DNA from: an uncultured Lachnospiraceae bacterium
GTDB taxonomy: Bacteria > Bacillota > Clostridia > Lachnospirales > Lachnospiraceae
Reading direction: 5' to 3'
Length of the DNA stretch: 49,271 bases
Assembly: GCA_905209075.1 (NCBI GenBank)
Contig: CAJLRL010000016.1
Span: 1 to 49,271 of the forward strand
Under the pieces are notes generated by a model. The model had not been told where the DNA came from and made no database searches. It worked only from the letters and a program-made list of their open reading frames with translations. Positions within the stretch are counted from its first letter, which is position 1. Each line of letters begins with the position of its first letter. The position numbers and the translations under genes were made by a program. Shown here one piece after another: positions 17,072 through 26,514 of the stretch.

Positions 17072-17103
17072 TGATCTCCACCAGATACAGAATATTAATA
17101 TAT

Positions 17104-17142
17104 AGACAACCAAAGTATATAAAATACAACTTTGGCTGTCCA
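17104..17142 (-). promoter_or_regulatory. Fibre-operon promoter with overlapping inverted repeat
   Basis: On the minus strand TGGACA (17137-17142) and TATACT (17114-17119) are each one base from the sigma-A consensus and are 17 bases apart. Transcription would start near 17107, about 35 bases before the first gene. An inverted repeat, AGACAACCAAAGT (17104-17116) and ACTTTGGCTGTCC (17129-17141), matches at 11 of 13 positions and covers both promoter elements. A regulator bound there would block the polymerase. The repeat could alternatively be a transcript-end hairpin for glyQS. Confidence 0.6.
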
Positions 17143-17252
17143 ACATTTATAATAATAGCATATTCTTTTTCATTTGTCTTTAACTTTTTTCAAAATTGCT
17201 TTAATTTTGATTATAATTCACAGTTTTTATCTCAAATTATACAAAAATATTA

Positions 17253-18650
17253 TTAAAATTCAAACTTCTTAGCAAAATACTGATCAAGTTCATCAATTTT
17301 AACTCTTTCCTGCTGCATTGTATCACGATCACGCACTGTAACGCAGTGATCTTCCTCTGAATCAAAATCGTATGTAACGCAGAATGGTGTTCCGATCTCA
17401 TCCTGACGACGGTATCTCTTTCCGATCGTTCCTCTGTCATCGTATTCACAGTTATATGTCTTAGAAAGCTGTGCAAATACCTTTTCCGCACTCTCATTGA
17501 GTTTCTTTGAAAGTGGAAGTACACCTATCTTTACAGGAGCAAGTGCAGGATGGAAATGGAATACTGTTCTTACATCCGGTTTTTCCTCTGTTCCGATGTT
17601 TTCCTCATCATAAGCTGCGCAAAGGAATGCAAGCACTACACGGTCAGCACCAAGTGATGGCTCAATTACATATGGAAGGTATTTTTCATTCTTCTGATCA
17701 TCAAAATATGTAAGATCCTGTCCTGAAGTTTCCTGATGACGGCCAAGATCGTAATCTGTACGGTCAGCGATACCCCAGAGTTCACCCCATCCGAATGGGA
17801 ATAAGAACTCGATATCTGTTGTTCCTTTTGAGTAGAAAGCTAACTCAGCAGGATCATGGTCACGGAGTCTCATCTCATCTTCTTTGATTCCAAGAGATAT
17901 AAGCCAGTCACGGCAGAAGCCTCTCCAGTACTGGAACCACTCAAGATCTGTTCCCGGCTCACAGAAGAACTCTAACTCCATCTGCTCGAATTCACGTGTT
18001 CTGAATGTGAAGTTACCCGGTGTGATCTCGTTACGGAATGATTTTCCAACCTGTCCGATACCGAACGGGATCTTTTTACGTGATGTACGCTGTACATTCT
18101 TGAAATTCACGAAAATACCCTGAGCAGTTTCCGGTCTTAAGTAAACTGTATTCTTTGCATCCTCAGTGACACCCTGGAATGTCTTGAACATAAGATTGAA
18201 CTGTCTGATATCTGTAAAATTGTGCTTGCCACATGAAGGACATGGAACATTATGTTCTTTGATGAAATCAACCATCTCTTCATTTGTCCATCCATCAACT
18301 GATGTTTTAAGTTCGATATCATTATCCTGGGCAAAATCCTCAATGATCTTGTCTGCTCTGAAACGCTCATGGCACTCTTTACAATCCATAAGAGGATCAG
18401 AAAATCCTCCAAGATGTCCTGAAGCAACCCATGTCTGCGGATTCATAAGGATGGCGCAGTCAACTCCGACATTGTATGGATTTTCCTGTATGAATTTTTT
18501 CCACCATGCTCTTTTTACATTATTTTTGAGTTCTACTCCGAGATTTCCATAATCCCATGTATTTGCAAGACCTCCATATATTTCTGAACCAGGATATACA
18601 AATCCTCTCGCTTTTGCGACCTGAACAATTTTATCCATTGTTTTTTCCAT
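17253..18650 (-). CDS. glyQS: Glycyl-tRNA synthetase, single-chain type
   Basis: This 465-residue class II synthetase charges tRNA-Gly. It is the alpha-2 type found in Gram-positive bacteria, archaea and eukaryotes, not the two-subunit GlyQ/GlyS. Motif 2 is visible as FRNEITPGNFTFRTREFEQM, motif 3 as EPSLGADRVVLAFL, and the C-terminal anticodon-binding domain begins near PVKIGVLPLSKK. A zinc-binding-like pair CKECHERF and CPSCGKHNF is present. The ATG follows GAGAGAG. The gene lies 23 bases after the lipoprotein gene in the era-recO group, matching the common era-recO-gly order, and no T-box leader is seen in that gap. Confidence 0.96.
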   Translation of the reverse strand: MEKTMDKIVQVAKARGFVYPGSEIYGGLANTWDYGNLGVELKNNVKRAWWKKFIQENPYNVGVDCAILMNPQTWVASGHLGGFSDPLMDCKECHERFRADKIIEDFAQDNDIELKTSVDGWTNEEMVDFIKEHNVPCPSCGKHNFTDIRQFNLMFKTFQGVTEDAKNTVYLRPETAQGIFVNFKNVQRTSRKKIPFGIGQVGKSFRNEITPGNFTFRTREFEQMELEFFCEPGTDLEWFQYWRGFCRDWLISLGIKEDEMRLRDHDPAELAFYSKGTTDIEFLFPFGWGELWGIADRTDYDLGRHQETSGQDLTYFDDQKNEKYLPYVIEPSLGADRVVLAFLCAAYDEENIGTEEKPDVRTVFHFHPALAPVKIGVLPLSKKLNESAEKVFAQLSKTYNCEYDDRGTIGKRYRRQDEIGTPFCVTYDFDSEEDHCVTVRDRDTMQQERVKIDELDQYFAKKFEF

Positions 18651-18673
18651 GTCTACTCTCTCTCTTTCTTTAA

Positions 18674-19459
18674 TTATTTAAATATAATATAGGTGATATA
18701 TGAAGCTTCTTCTTCATTATCATCCTTATCAAAATCAAATGTAACTTCCTGTTCTTCTGTAACAGCATTTAAAATATCATCATCACTTACACTTCCACCA
18801 GAAGCTTCTGTAGATTCAGTACTTTCTGTCTGGCTTACGGGTTCTGCGGCTTCAGTATTTTCTGTGCTGTTGGCACTCTGGTTAAAAATATCATATCCAC
18901 TTCCGACTGCAACCGTTTTATCATCAACCAATTTAACATTATCTACAGACGAAAATAAAATATCTGATTCTACATGTATATTCGATGTACCCTTATATAT
19001 TACAACCTTGTACCCTTCAGAATCAATAAAATCTTTTTTGTCACAGCTTTTTGCTTTTCCACCTTCTATTGAAGCAAATTCTGCATCGAAATCATACCCG
19101 GCAGCAAGTGCTTCCGCAATTGTTCCACAGAACATATCTGTTCCATTAAATGCTGAGTACTCTTTAGATGATCCGTAACTTACTGTAAGATGGGCTTTGC
19201 CATCCTCAACATCCAGACTTTTTAATTTCACATCTCCATCATCTGATTTATTGTAACTATCAATCTCACTATTGACATATTTTTCAAGGTCATCTTTATC
19301 GTATGTGCCCGTATCAAATTTTTCTACGTCAGTAGAAACTATCGATCCGTCCTTAAATGCAAAAACTGTACTGTCTGCAGTATCATAATCCGTTCCGCAT
19401 CCTGACAACATTCCTGCACAAAGGATTGAAAAAAAAGTCATTGTCAAAATTTTTTTCAT
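18674..19459 (-). CDS. Lipoprotein of unknown function
   Basis: This 261-residue protein starts with a lipoprotein signal (MKKILTMTFFSILCAGMLSG then Cys21). The mature part alternates charged and beta-rich stretches (KAHLTVSYGSSKEYSAFNG). A Ser/Thr/Glu-rich low-complexity linker at about 195-225 precedes an acidic C-terminus (DFDKDDNEEEASYI). It has no family that I recognise. It is placed between recO and glyQS with 57 and 23 bases of spacing, so it is co-transcribed with housekeeping genes but need not share their function. It probably sits on the outer face of the membrane. The Thr/Ser/Glu linker is typical of surface-exposed spacers. Confidence 0.8.
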   Translation of the reverse strand: MKKILTMTFFSILCAGMLSGCGTDYDTADSTVFAFKDGSIVSTDVEKFDTGTYDKDDLEKYVNSEIDSYNKSDDGDVKLKSLDVEDGKAHLTVSYGSSKEYSAFNGTDMFCGTIAEALAAGYDFDAEFASIEGGKAKSCDKKDFIDSEGYKVVIYKGTSNIHVESDILFSSVDNVKLVDDKTVAVGSGYDIFNQSANSTENTEAAEPVSQTESTESTEASGGSVSDDDILNAVTEEQEVTFDFDKDDNEEEASYITYIIFK

Positions 19460-19516
19460 ATCGGCCTCCTGAGTTCAAATCTCTGTAATTATACCCTTTT
19501 CATTTTGCTATTGCAA

Positions 19517-20245
19517 CTATATAAATGATGCAGAGTTAAATGTATGATGTACATACACCTGCAGATATTCTTTCATAATCCGTTTCAGTTCCGCCAGGAC
19601 CTCATCTGAAACTGTAAAACTGAACAGTTTTTTTATGTCCGTGGCTATAATATATTGCAATGTATATCTTGTATCATCCAATATGTACATTCCCGGAATC
19701 TGTCTGCCACATTCATCACAGAATATACCGCCTCTTTGCACAGAAAATTTATGAAGATCATCCTTCGAATGGCAATGCATACACGAAAAAACCGATGGTC
19801 CTTCACCATTTACAGCCATAGCCTTAAGTTCAAATATAACACGCACCAGCTCATTGTTAAAAGTCTTCGATTCCAAAGCCCTTAAAGACTGATACAATAA
19901 CTTAAGCATTTCAACTTCATCATTATTCTCCTGGCAGAAATATTCTGCAAACTCGAGAAAATAAAATCCCATGCATACCGCTTCTAGATCTTCTGTCAGT
20001 TCCCTGAAATAATTGCTTATTGAAGCTTTTGATAAATTGTATGCTGATTTTCCTTCAAATAGTTCAAATTCGCCGAATGCAAAGGGATTTGAGCCAGCAA
20101 GCAGCTGGCTGTTCGGTCTTCTTGCACCTCTTGCAAAAGCTGTGATCTTCCCTCGTTCTTTCGTAAGTATCGTTATTCTTTTGTCATAATCACCTACAGG
20201 CATTGCGGTCAATACCATTCCTGTCAACACAACCGACTGTGACAT
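19517..20245 (-). CDS. recO: DNA repair protein RecO
   Basis: This 242-residue protein mediates RecA loading in recombination repair. The N-terminal OB fold begins TGMVLTAMPVGDYDKRITIL and continues with ERGKITAFARGARRPNSQL, a strong family signature. A zinc finger lies at about residues 150-180 (CMHCHSKDDL and FCDECGRQ). The length is normal for the family. The ATG lies inside the upstream yqzL-like reading frame (56-base overlap), and the site AAAGAGTGGG precedes it. Neighbours era and glyQS are as in many Firmicutes. Confidence 0.95.
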   Translation of the reverse strand: MSQSVVLTGMVLTAMPVGDYDKRITILTKERGKITAFARGARRPNSQLLAGSNPFAFGEFELFEGKSAYNLSKASISNYFRELTEDLEAVCMGFYFLEFAEYFCQENNDEVEMLKLLYQSLRALESKTFNNELVRVIFELKAMAVNGEGPSVFSCMHCHSKDDLHKFSVQRGGIFCDECGRQIPGMYILDDTRYTLQYIIATDIKKLFSFTVSDEVLAELKRIMKEYLQVYVHHTFNSASFI

Positions 20246-20351
20246 CTTTTTCCCACTCTTTATCGCACCTTTGTTCTTTTTCTGAATTTACATATTTAAG
20301 ATAGTCTGTAACTTTTCCTGTTCTGCAGAAATCTTCCCAGGTTTTCTCCAT
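20190..20351 (-). CDS. yqzL: YqzL-like small protein
   Basis: This is a 53-residue reading frame, MEKTWEDFCRTGKVTDYLKY followed by a charged tail. ATG at 20349-20351 is nine bases after AGGAGG. The N-terminal W-x-x-F-x-x-T-G-x-V-x-x-Y-L-x-Y pattern resembles YqzL, the small conserved protein encoded between era and recO in Bacillus, and the position here is the same. It overlaps the first 56 bases of recO in another frame, so the last 18 residues are constrained by recO. The function is unknown. Confidence 0.7.
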   Translation of the reverse strand: MEKTWEDFCRTGKVTDYLKYVNSEKEQRCDKEWEKDVTVGCVDRNGIDRNACR

Positions 20352-20473
20352 ATTGCATATCCTCCTAATATTTTTTCAGCCTAAAATAAGTAAGATACTG
20401 TTGTTTCTGTATATTAGGATTTACAACATGGTTTTATATATACCCGCAAAAAACTGGTAATAGATGCTGCAGT

Positions 20474-21385
20474 TTATTCTTCTTCTTTGTAACCAAAGTT
20501 TTTAATAAGAAAATCGCTGTCACGCCAGTCCTTTTTTACCTTGACCCAGAGTTTTAAATTTACTTTTGACTCAAGAAGCCTTTCTATTTCATATCTGGAA
20601 TTTGTACCAATCTTTTTAAGCATGCTACCCTGTTTTCCTATTATGATACCTTTATGGGAATCACGCTCGCACACTATGGTTGCATCTATATCAATGATCG
20701 GCTGACCTTTGCCTTTTCTTGTTTTCATACGGTCAATAGATACAGCTATACCATGTGGAACCTCATCATTTAATGCGTGAAGTGCTTTTTCTCGTATGAT
20801 CTCTGCACATATTGCTCTCTCCGGCTGATCAGTTATAGTATCCTCATCATAAAACTGCGGACCATATGGCAGATATTTAAAAATCGAATCTATTACATCA
20901 TCTGTATTCTGTCCCCGGAGTGCAGATGTCGGTATGATTTCCGCAAAATCATACACCTTTCTATAAGTATCAATATATTCAAGTATTTTTTCTTTTTCTA
21001 CTGTATCAACTTTGTTTATCACAAGAATCACTGGTGTGTTTGTTTTCTTTAACTGCTCTATTATATGCTGCTCTCCTGCCCCGATAAAATTGGTAGGTTC
21101 AACAAGCCAGAGTATAACATCTACTTCGTTTAATGTGTGCTCAGCAACATTTACCATATATTCACCAAGTTTATTTTTTGCCTTGTGGATTCCCGGCGTG
21201 TCAAGAAAGACGATCTGTCCTTTTTCCATATCCGTATAAACAGTCTGGATCCGGTTTCTTGTTGTCTGAGGCTTATTTGAAGTAATAGCAATTTTTTGTC
21301 CTATGAGTCTGTTCATAAGAGTAGATTTTCCTACATTAGGTCTTCCTATTATTGTAACAAATCCTGATTTAAAGTTGTCTGCCAT
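20474..21385 (-). CDS. era: GTPase Era
   Basis: This 303-residue GTPase assists 30S ribosome assembly by binding near the 3' end of 16S rRNA. G1 is GRPNVGKST (residues 14-22), G3 is DTPG and G4 is NKVD. The C-terminal KH domain carries GKQGSMLKKIG. The length is standard. The start ATG follows TAGGAG. Gene order era-yqzL-recO-(lipoprotein)-glyQS is typical of Gram-positive bacteria. It is 42 bases downstream of the M16 peptidase gene and may share its transcript. Confidence 0.97.
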   Translation of the reverse strand: MADNFKSGFVTIIGRPNVGKSTLMNRLIGQKIAITSNKPQTTRNRIQTVYTDMEKGQIVFLDTPGIHKAKNKLGEYMVNVAEHTLNEVDVILWLVEPTNFIGAGEQHIIEQLKKTNTPVILVINKVDTVEKEKILEYIDTYRKVYDFAEIIPTSALRGQNTDDVIDSIFKYLPYGPQFYDEDTITDQPERAICAEIIREKALHALNDEVPHGIAVSIDRMKTRKGKGQPIIDIDATIVCERDSHKGIIIGKQGSMLKKIGTNSRYEIERLLESKVNLKLWVKVKKDWRDSDFLIKNFGYKEEE

Positions 21386-21427
21386 ATGATTTTCTCCTAT
21401 ATCCGTAAATCTTTCTGATACCTTTGT

Positions 21428-24349
21428 TTATATATATAACTTTTCGATATTTTCAAACATATCTGCTTCGTCTTTTATCGTGTTTTCGTTTCCTATTACA
21501 CATATACTCTCAAATTCAAGAATAGATTCTATAAGAGGTGCGAGTGCTCTTATATCCTCAGGTGATGCATTTAATATCTCATCCCTTTCACGCTGGATCT
21601 GTTCAAACGTAATTCCCTCAAGATATGCCGTCATTGATCTTTCGCCCTTTGCCTCCGGATTAAGAGGTGTATCGATAGAACTGAACGTTCCGATTATATA
21701 TTTTGTCATGTCATGGTCATCAGATGAAAAGTTCCTTACATATTCAGGTATCCTATTGTATATTTCGTTTGTTTCACGCAGTTTCGGATCCCTGTAAGAC
21801 ACAAAATAACTCTCGCCGCTTCTTAAAAATGAAGCCATACAGCCGTATGCACCGCCTTTAACCCTGACATTGATCCACAAATAATCATAGCTTAATATTT
21901 CCCGTAAAATCCTCAGCGCTCCACTGTAGTTAAATCCTTTTTCTACAAAGTTACCTGTTCTGGCAACATACTGTATCTGTGAGGCATCCATGAAAGCTTC
22001 AGTCTTTATGTTCTTCTTTACTTCCTTTATAGCTCCGACAGGACTATTTTCGTTTAGCTTTAGGATAAATTTATTTAACTCGGCCTTTGCATTTCCGTAT
22101 GATGTTTTATTTCCTGTAAAGCTGACAAGAAGCCTGTTACGGGCAAATATTTTATCCGAAATACTTTTAAGCTTATCTACAACAGCCTGCGGTTCATTTT
22201 TAAGTTGTTTTTCTATCTCACATATAGATCTGTAGAATCCAACTCCTTTTATCTTATCTCTGTAAAGAGCATTTCTCGAAAAGCTCGACATACTGCGCAT
22301 TGCTGCAACATAATGGCCTGCGCTGCTTAGATTAACCTGAAGTCTTGCTTTTACCCTTGATACGATTTCAGTAAGTCTCTTTATATCACTATAATCAGAA
22401 TTATTTATCATTTCATCTGTAAGAAAAAGCGCTTTTGAAAGGTTTTTCTCGAGGACTTTTATTTTTATCTCATATTTAAAAATGAGAGCGTCTTTATCCG
22501 AAACATCTGTATATAGAGAAACACCCGAATTTATGCCGCCTGTGTATATATTGATCGCATTTGACAGATCAATATAACTGTATTCTTTTGTATTTACATA
22601 TCCAAATACAGAATTGAAAAATCCAAAATATCCAAGGTCATCCGGATCCATGTCATTTACGTCAAACATAAGAGTAATATAATCTATTCCGTTTGATTCG
22701 ATTTCATGTCTTACAAGTGTAACATCTGATAAATTTTCTTTAATATTTGAGAATCCAAGTGCTTCTCTTTTCAGATCACTTCTTTTAAGCATAGGAAGTT
22801 TTCTTAAATCCTCATCTAAAGATGGCTCTTCCTGATATTTTCTAAGGCTTATTGTATCATCTATAAGTTTTTGTATTTCTTCATCTGAAAGGCTATCCTT
22901 ATATGCTTTTAATTTGTCCGCAAGTTTTTGTTCTTCCTGCGCGTTTTTATTTCTTGCCGGTTTTACAACAACTTCTGAACCATGGGTATTATCAAGTAAA
23001 TATTTCTGAATAAGCTCCTCAAAATATCCGGTATTTATCTTATCCCTCAGTTTTGCAAATGTATCCAGACACTCAAGATGTATAAATGGTTTCATATCAT
23101 CAAAAAGCCAACTGTCCATACAATTCAGTCCGAATAATAATCCCTTTGGAAATTGTCCAAAATCAGCTTCCCTGAACTTGAATTCATTAATATTGATTCC
23201 AGCAAGAAGCGCCTCTTTATTTATGCCATTTTTAACTATTTCTTTAAGAGTATCTGTTATTATTTCATTAAACTTTTCTGCATCACTTACATTGGCATTT
23301 TTGGCTACGATCGAAAATACAGGCTGTAAGATTCCTGCATCATATGAACCATATACGTCCTCTCCTATACCAGCCTCTATAAGCGCTTTCTTAACAGGTG
23401 CGCCCGGTGCACTGACAAGTGCATAATCGAGTACATCAAACGCCTGATACAGCATCTGATCTAAGGAATCTGCCACAACCCTGTTATATGATAAATATGT
23501 CTTATTTTCCTCCGGATCATCAGATGCTATAGAATACTCTGACTCCACATATTTTACCTTGTCGAAAGCTTTTTGCGGTTTTATCTGTGAATCAACTTCC
23601 ATATAATCATATTTCGACAGATATTCTTCATCAAGCCATTTAAGTCTCTCAACAATATCCATATCTCCATATAGATATATATATGAATTAGATGGATGAT
23701 AATATTTATGGTAAAAATCAAGATATTTTTCGTAAGTCAGTTCTGGTATGTGAACCGGATTTCCACCTGAATCTTTGCTGTAAGTATTATCTGGAAACAG
23801 TGATTTATATATCTGATTTGACAGCACTTCATCGGCAGATGAATATGCTCCCTTCATTTCGTTGTAAACAACTCCATTTATAGTTATCGGAGCATCTTTT
23901 GATTCAAGTTCAAAATGCCAGCCTTCCTGTTTAAATATCTCCTTGTATTTTGTGATATTCGGATTAAAAACGGCATCCATATAAACATCCATGAGATTCT
24001 TAAAATCCTGGTCATTGCAGCTTCCGATCGGATACATTGTCTTATCAGGATATGTCATTGCATTTAAAAATGTATTAAGTGATCCTTTTGCCAGTTCAAT
24101 AAAAGGATCCTTTACCGGAAATTTTTCAGACCCACATAAAGTTGTATGCTCAATTATATGTGGAACACCTGTTTCATCATCCGGTGTAGTCCTGAACCCA
24201 ATATAAAACACCTTATTTTCATCGTTATTTGAAAGTACAGCTATTCTTGCTCCACTTTTTTTATGGCGAAGCACATATCCCATTGAAGCCACATCCGGAA
24301 TATTATGTTCGTCCAACACCTCATATTGTTTAAGGTCATTTATAGTCAT
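21428..24349 (-). CDS. M16C insulinase-family metallopeptidase (PreP-like)
   Basis: This protein has 973 residues. The inverted zinc motif HxxEH is His64-Ile-Ile-Glu67-His68 (VPHIIEHTTLCGSEKFPVKD), with the downstream Glu in VVYNEMKGAYSSADE. The single long chain with two similar halves is the architecture of presequence protease and the bacterial clamshell peptidases. These cut small unfolded peptides and in bacteria are cytoplasmic. No signal peptide is present. The ATG at 24347-24349 is eight bases after AGGAGG; an in-frame TTG two codons earlier is less likely. It is followed by era and may be part of the same operon. Peptide degradation is the known family role; the substrate is unknown. 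Confidence 0.93.
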   Translation of the reverse strand: MTINDLKQYEVLDEHNIPDVASMGYVLRHKKSGARIAVLSNNDENKVFYIGFRTTPDDETGVPHIIEHTTLCGSEKFPVKDPFIELAKGSLNTFLNAMTYPDKTMYPIGSCNDQDFKNLMDVYMDAVFNPNITKYKEIFKQEGWHFELESKDAPITINGVVYNEMKGAYSSADEVLSNQIYKSLFPDNTYSKDSGGNPVHIPELTYEKYLDFYHKYYHPSNSYIYLYGDMDIVERLKWLDEEYLSKYDYMEVDSQIKPQKAFDKVKYVESEYSIASDDPEENKTYLSYNRVVADSLDQMLYQAFDVLDYALVSAPGAPVKKALIEAGIGEDVYGSYDAGILQPVFSIVAKNANVSDAEKFNEIITDTLKEIVKNGINKEALLAGININEFKFREADFGQFPKGLLFGLNCMDSWLFDDMKPFIHLECLDTFAKLRDKINTGYFEELIQKYLLDNTHGSEVVVKPARNKNAQEEQKLADKLKAYKDSLSDEEIQKLIDDTISLRKYQEEPSLDEDLRKLPMLKRSDLKREALGFSNIKENLSDVTLVRHEIESNGIDYITLMFDVNDMDPDDLGYFGFFNSVFGYVNTKEYSYIDLSNAINIYTGGINSGVSLYTDVSDKDALIFKYEIKIKVLEKNLSKALFLTDEMINNSDYSDIKRLTEIVSRVKARLQVNLSSAGHYVAAMRSMSSFSRNALYRDKIKGVGFYRSICEIEKQLKNEPQAVVDKLKSISDKIFARNRLLVSFTGNKTSYGNAKAELNKFILKLNENSPVGAIKEVKKNIKTEAFMDASQIQYVARTGNFVEKGFNYSGALRILREILSYDYLWINVRVKGGAYGCMASFLRSGESYFVSYRDPKLRETNEIYNRIPEYVRNFSSDDHDMTKYIIGTFSSIDTPLNPEAKGERSMTAYLEGITFEQIQRERDEILNASPEDIRALAPLIESILEFESICVIGNENTIKDEADMFENIEKLYI

Positions 24350-24408
24350 TAACAATTCCTCCTAAAATGCGATGTTTTTAGTATACCACAAAACATTAAC
24401 AAATAATA

Positions 24409-25287
24409 TTACTTTTTCAAGTTGACATCCAGCTGTGGGAATGGGATTTCTATATGATTTGCATCAAGTGCATTTTTTATATCCTCTGTCATTTTCCATT
24501 TAAGTGTCCAGTAATCTTCATTCTTTGCCCATACCCTTATGCCCATCTCAACTGCACTATCCTTAAGCTCAGATACAAATATGTCGATCGGCTCTCCTTC
24601 AAGCCTGAGAACCTGTGAGATTGCAACGTTATTTAAAACATTTTTAGTTTTCTGCAGATCCGCACTATAGGATACAGTGACATATATGTCTATACGTCTT
24701 TTTTCCATCATCGAAACATTTGTAATGCACGAATCTGACAATTTACCGTTCGGGATGAGAACAACTTTATTATCAATTGTTTTAAGTCTGGTATAAAAAA
24801 TGCTTATATTTGAAACCGTTCCCTCCTCACCTGTTGTATCATCAATTATATAATCTCCAAGCACGAATGGTTTTAATAAGAGTATAAGCACACCGCCCGC
24901 AAAGTTTGACAGGCTTCCCTGCAATGCCATACCTATTGTAAGACCTGCTGAGCCAAGTACTGCAACAACCGATCCCGTAGCAATGCCAAAACTTGATAAA
25001 ATTGCCATAACTAGTATGAAATACAATGCATATTTGATAAGTGATGTCAGAAATGTACCGACTCCGTCATCTATATGGCTTCTGTCAAATCCTTTTTTTA
25101 TAACCTTTACAACACTTTTTATAATCTTAATACCAACAAGAAGTACAATTATTGCGACAATGATCTGAACTAAAAAACCAATGACCGCCGGGGTATATTT
25201 ATCAAGATATGTTTTTACTACTCCCGGATTTTGCACAAATTCTTCTACCTCAGTACTTGCTGTGGCAAGACATACTATATTATACAT
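24409..25287 (-). CDS. mscS: Small-conductance mechanosensitive channel
   Basis: This 292-residue inner-membrane channel releases solutes when tension rises. Three transmembrane helices are visible: around residues 33-55, 82-105 and the pore helix GSAGLTIGMALQGSLSNFAG, which has the Gly/Ala packing of MscS TM3. The cytoplasmic beta domain (IIDDTTGEEGTVSNISIFYT) and C-terminal mixed domain follow. AAGGAG precedes the ATG. The gene starts right after the serA terminator at 25306-25340, so it is transcribed separately from the amino-acid operon. It could share transcripts with the M16 gene 59 bases downstream. Confidence 0.95.
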   Translation of the reverse strand: MYNIVCLATASTEVEEFVQNPGVVKTYLDKYTPAVIGFLVQIIVAIIVLLVGIKIIKSVVKVIKKGFDRSHIDDGVGTFLTSLIKYALYFILVMAILSSFGIATGSVVAVLGSAGLTIGMALQGSLSNFAGGVLILLLKPFVLGDYIIDDTTGEEGTVSNISIFYTRLKTIDNKVVLIPNGKLSDSCITNVSMMEKRRIDIYVTVSYSADLQKTKNVLNNVAISQVLRLEGEPIDIFVSELKDSAVEMGIRVWAKNEDYWTLKWKMTEDIKNALDANHIEIPFPQLDVNLKK

Positions 25288-25305
25288 ATTTTCTCCTTAA
25301 TCTAA

Positions 25306-25340
25306 AAATCCCCCGGATAAAACAAAAATCCGGGGGATTT
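25306..25340 (-). terminator. Terminator of the leuB-ilv-ser operon
   Basis: AAATCCCCCGGAT (25306-25318) pairs perfectly with ATCCGGGGGATTT (25328-25340) around a nine-base loop. A U-rich run follows on the minus strand. It lies 10 bases after the serA stop and 19 bases before the mscS start. Confidence 0.9.
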
Positions 25341-25350
25341 AAATAAAAGT

Positions 25351-26514
25351 TTATTTTATTATTCTTACTCTAAGTACACCATCGATTGCTTTGATCTTGT
25401 CAGCTGTTGCATCAGATACAGGTGAATCCACATCAAGAAGTGAATAAGCATATTCACCTTTTCCTTTGTTCATAAGATCTGATACATTTACATCATCAGA
25501 ACCGAGTATTGTTGTGATCTGACCGATCATTCCCTTAACATTTTTATGGAGGATTCCGATTCTTCCAGCCGCAGAACATCCACCCATGCTGCAGTCAGGG
25601 AAGTTTACTGAATGGACGATGTTTCCATTCTCCAGATAATCTCTGATCTCACGGACAGCCATTATCGCACAATTATCCTCTGATTCTGCTGTTGAAGCAC
25701 CAAGATGAGGTGTTACAATACAGCCCTTTGCACCAACTATTGTAGTATTAGGAAAATCAGATACATATTTTTTAATTTTTCCGGCAGCAAGTGCATCTAC
25801 AACAGCCTCTTCATCAACAAGAAGATCTCTCGCAAAATTAAGGATGATCGCAGTAGGTTTCATCATTGCTATCGCATCAGCACTGATCATTTTCTTTGTA
25901 GAATCAAGAAGTGGAACATGGATTGTAATAAAATCACATTCTTTGTAAATATCTTCCACATTGCTTATATGCTTTACTTTTCCAGAAAGATTCCATGCAG
26001 CATTTACTGAAATATATGGATCATATCCATACACTTCCATTCCAAGATGTTCAGCAGCGTTAGCAACAAGAACACCAATCGCACCAAGTCCGATAACACC
26101 TAGTTTTTTGCCTGAGATTTCAGTTCCAGCAAAATTCTTTTTCTGTTTTTCTGCCACTTTTGCAATATTTTCATCACTCTGGTTGGCAAGGCACCAATCT
26201 ATTCCGCCTACAATATCTCTTGATGCATAAAGCATACCGGCAATAACAAGTTCCTTTACACCATTTGCATTAGCACCAGGTGTGTTAAATACAACAATAC
26301 CTTTTTCTGCACATTTATCAAGCGGGATATTATTAACACCGGCTCCTGCCCTTGCTACTGCAAGAACATTATCCCCAAGCTCCATATCATGCATTGCAGC
26401 ACTTCTGACAAGCGCTGCATCCGCATCTTTTATATCTTCAACTTTTGAATAATCATCCGAAAAGAGGTTAAGTCCTACTCCTGCGATTGGATTTAAACAT
26501 GTATAGTTGTACAT
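25351..26514 (-). CDS. serA: D-3-phosphoglycerate dehydrogenase
   Basis: This 387-residue enzyme oxidises 3-phosphoglycerate with NAD to 3-phosphohydroxypyruvate, the first step of serine synthesis. The Rossmann motif is Gly142-Leu-Gly-Ala-Ile-Gly147 (LGVIGLGAIGVLVANA). The catalytic His is in IVTPHLGASTAES. A C-terminal ACT-like domain at about 315-387 (KNVKGMIGQITTILGSDDVN) suggests regulation, possibly by serine. The chain is shorter than E. coli SerA but typical of clostridial forms. Its ATG overlaps the serC stop by one base, so the pair is coupled. Confidence 0.95.
   Translation of the reverse strand: MYNYTCLNPIAGVGLNLFSDDYSKVEDIKDADAALVRSAAMHDMELGDNVLAVARAGAGVNNIPLDKCAEKGIVVFNTPGANANGVKELVIAGMLYASRDIVGGIDWCLANQSDENIAKVAEKQKKNFAGTEISGKKLGVIGLGAIGVLVANAAEHLGMEVYGYDPYISVNAAWNLSGKVKHISNVEDIYKECDFITIHVPLLDSTKKMISADAIAMMKPTAIILNFARDLLVDEEAVVDALAAGKIKKYVSDFPNTTIVGAKGCIVTPHLGASTAESEDNCAIMAVREIRDYLENGNIVHSVNFPDCSMGGCSAAGRIGILHKNVKGMIGQITTILGSDDVNVSDLMNKGKGEYAYSLLDVDSPVSDATADKIKAIDGVLRVRIIK

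Noticed and set aside
17072..17146. Longer start of the coiled-coil gene adding a hydrophobic segment
   Set aside because: The added stretch contains the predicted promoter and start of transcription, and the internal ATG has GGTGGAG.
17146..18674. T-box riboswitch for glyQS
   Set aside because: The gap before glyQS is 23 bases and the upstream sequence is coding, so no T-box can fit.
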